Part shown: positions 62,216 to 64,000 of the stretch, piece by piece | Layout of the letters: every line of letters starts with the position of its first letter | How positions within the stretch are numbered: position 1 is the stretch's first letter | Assembly (NCBI RefSeq): GCF_004359215.1 | Contig: NC_090620.1 | Location: 3,253,492 to 3,317,491 of the forward strand | DNA: 64,000 bases | Direction: 5' to 3' | Origin: Bremia lactucae | Taxonomy: Eukaryota > Oomycota > Peronosporomycetes > Peronosporales > Peronosporaceae | Position numbers and translations under genes: made by a program | The notes under the pieces: model-generated | What the model saw: the letters and a program-made list of their open reading frames with translations, nothing else | The model's database searches: none | Told to the model about the DNA's origin: nothing

Positions 62216-63028
62216 CATGGAATGGTCTCTCTTGATCTGCAATCGCCATGATCGGCGATTGCATCAAGCTCTGCTTGATACCTTCAAGGAACGCTGACAA
62301 TCAGCGTTTCATAGCCATTTCTTGTCTTTTTCAAGAGACGAGAGAGATGAACTGTCATTTCGGCATTATTGCGGGAATACCTGTGCAAGTACGCCGCTGT
62401 CCCAAGGAACTTTCTAAGTCCCTTGACATCGACTGAAACTGGCTAGTCGGTAATTGCTTTGATCTTTTCGGAATCAGGACGCACGCCGTGTTTACCGACG
62501 ATGCACCCAAGAAGTGCTATTTCGCTTGCGGCTAATATACACTTCTTGAGATTTGCGGACAACTTATGCTTTCGCATAAGTGTAAGAACCTGACGAATGT
62601 GAGTTTTATGAACTTCCTCGTCCGTCTTTCCGTCCATGGCCCAGCTATGGACGAATACATCGTCAAAATAACTCGGTGCGAATTGTCGCACCGGTCTCAA
62701 CAGATTCGTTACGCATCTGTGGAATGTTGCAGGGGCGTTACTAAGCCCCTGTCGCACTACTAGCCATTTCCAGAGCATCCTGCTGGGAGTGCTTACTGCT
62801 GTGTACGGGATGTCCCGTTCACGCATAAGAATCTGACAAAATCCATCCATCAGATCAATATACGGAAAAATGGTGCTCTTAGACATTCCATTAGGAATTA
62901 CATCTTTTCGTGGTATCGGCGTTTGAGCCGGTACCGCTGCAGCATTCAGGTTATTGAATGCGTGCACTATCCGCCACCCTCCTGTGGCCTTTCGCACACA
63001 GAAGGTTGGAGAGCTATCAGGGTAGGTT
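62216..63028 (-). pseudogene. Reverse transcriptase (A4), runs into gap
   Basis: A 184-codon open frame (62997-62443): VHAFNNLNAAAVPAQTPIPR, IFPYIDLMDGFCQILMRERD, LSNAPATFHRCVTNLLRPVR, SYFDDVFVHSWAMDGKTDEE (YFDD catalytic box), LMRKHKLSANLKKCILAASE. It is better preserved than A3 in the palm, with no stop up to the thumb. Confidence 0.85.
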
Positions 63029-64000
63029 NNNNNNNNNNNNNNNNNNNNNNNNNNNNNNNNNNNNNNNNNNNNNNNNNNNNNNNNNNNNNNNNNNNNNNNN
63101 NNNNNNNNNNNNNNNNNNNNNNNNNNNNNNNNNNNNNNNNNNNNNNNNNNNNNNNNNNNNNNNNNNNNNNNNNNNNNNNNNNNNNNNNNNNNNNNNNNNN
63201 NNNNNNNNNNNNNNNNNNNNNNNNNNNNNNNNNNNNNNNNNNNNNNNNNNNNNNNNNNNNNNNNNNNNNNNNNNNNNNNNNNNNNNNNNNNNNNNNNNNN
63301 NNNNNNNNNNNNNNNNNNNNNNNNNNNNNNNNNNNNNNNNNNNNNNNNNNNNNNNNNNNNNNNNNNNNNNNNNNNNNNNNNNNNNNNNNNNNNNNNNNNN
63401 NNNNNNNNNNNNNNNNNNNNNNNNNNNNNNNNNNNNNNNNNNNNNNNNNNNNNNNNNNNNNNNNNNNNNNNNNNNNNNNNNNNNNNNNNNNNNNNNNNNN
63501 NNNNNNNNNNNNNNNNNNNNNNNNNNNNNNNNNNNNNNNNNNNNNNNNNNNNNNNNNNNNNNNNNNNNNNNNNNNNNNNNNNNNNNNNNNNNNNNNNNNN
63601 NNNNNNNNNNNNNNNNNNNNNNNNNNNNNNNNNNNNNNNNNNNNNNNNNNNNNNNNNNNNNNNNNNNNNNNNNNNNNNNNNNNNNNNNNNNNNNNNNNNN
63701 NNNNNNNNNNNNNNNNNNNNNNNNNNNNNNNNNNNNNNNNNNNNNNNNNNNNNNNNNNNNNNNNNNNNNNNNNNNNNNNNNNNNNNNNNNNNNNNNNNNN
63801 NNNNNNNNNNNNNNNNNNNNNNNNNNNNNNNNNNNNNNNNNNNNNNNNNNNNNNNNNNNNNNNNNNNNNNNNNNNNNNNNNNNNNNNNNNNNNNNNNNNN
63901 NNNNNNNNNNNNNNNNNNNNNNNNNNNNNNNNNNNNNNNNNNNNNNNNNNNNNNNNNNNNNNNNNNNNNNNNNNNNNNNNNNNNNNNNNNNNNNNNNNNN
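63029..64000. other. Assembly gap (N) to window end
   Basis: A run of N. By comparison with A3 it should contain the start of RT, linker and protease of A4. Confidence 1.

Larger units (their letters stand above)
58832..63028 (-). mobile_element. Ty3/Gypsy family A, copy A4 (3' part)
   Basis: Minus-strand element whose 3' LTR is at 58832-59272. The antisense ORF, integrase and RT follow to the right until the terminal gap. About 1 kb (RNase H and connection) is deleted between RT and the HHCC domain at ~62210. Its integrase is the least damaged of family A here. Confidence 0.9.

Noticed and set aside
1..64000. Centromere or telomere interpretation of the repeat cluster
   Set aside because: No telomeric repeats and no satellite arrays are visible; nested LTR elements alone do not show this.

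Overview
The window is a piece of eukaryotic nuclear DNA that looks like an oomycete genome (Phytophthora or downy-mildew type). This is inferred from compact genes with 55-100 bp GT-AG introns, an initiator-like TCATTT promoter motif, a tRNA-derived SINE, and dense chromodomain-bearing Ty3/Gypsy retrotransposons. About 11 percent of the genes-and-spacers picture is host sequence; the rest is layered, mostly dead retroelements. Two assembly gaps (52088-52827 and 63029-64000) hide sequence.

Left part (1-17.3 kb). A 3' half of a family A element on the plus strand (1-3504) is followed by about 1.8 kb without a recognisable gene. Then come relics of a second lineage, family D (6.1-10.5 kb, mostly minus strand), which include a 403-residue integrase reading frame carrying an in-frame 564-bp tandem duplication. 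Next are two oppositely oriented family B remnants (10.5-14.5 kb), loose LTRs, and a family C reverse transcriptase/RNase H scrap.

Host island (17.3-25.4 kb). Two divergently transcribed genes survive here. On the minus strand is a nuclear protein with two Tudor-like domains and a TFIIS-N (LEDGF/IWS1-type) domain in at least four exons. On the plus strand is a transportin-3/importin-13-type nuclear import receptor in about 13 exons. A possible last exon of a third gene lies at 25.2-25.4 kb on the minus strand, cut off by a retrotransposon.

Right part (25.5-64 kb). It holds an end-to-end but decayed family A element (25529-32060) carrying a SINE in its leader, a full-length family C element (32190-39966, minus), a family B element (39967-45787, minus) and a C-like relic E (45.8-50.1 kb, minus). 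These are followed by a 5'-complete family A copy (50928 onward, plus), a family B relic (55.6-58.8 kb) and a minus-strand family A copy running into the terminal gap.

How the parts work together: each Ty3/Gypsy element is laid out LTR, primer-binding site, gag, protease, reverse transcriptase, RNase H, zinc-binding integrase, chromodomain, LTR. The most notable result is that families A, B, C and E also carry a long reading frame in ANTISENSE orientation between integrase and the 3' LTR. It has an acidic disordered N-terminal part, a conserved middle, and a coiled-coil C-terminus. Its protein sequence can be matched between diverged families, so it looks like a real extra gene of this retrotransposon lineage. 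Virtually every copy here has stops or frameshifts, so activity in this window is unlikely.
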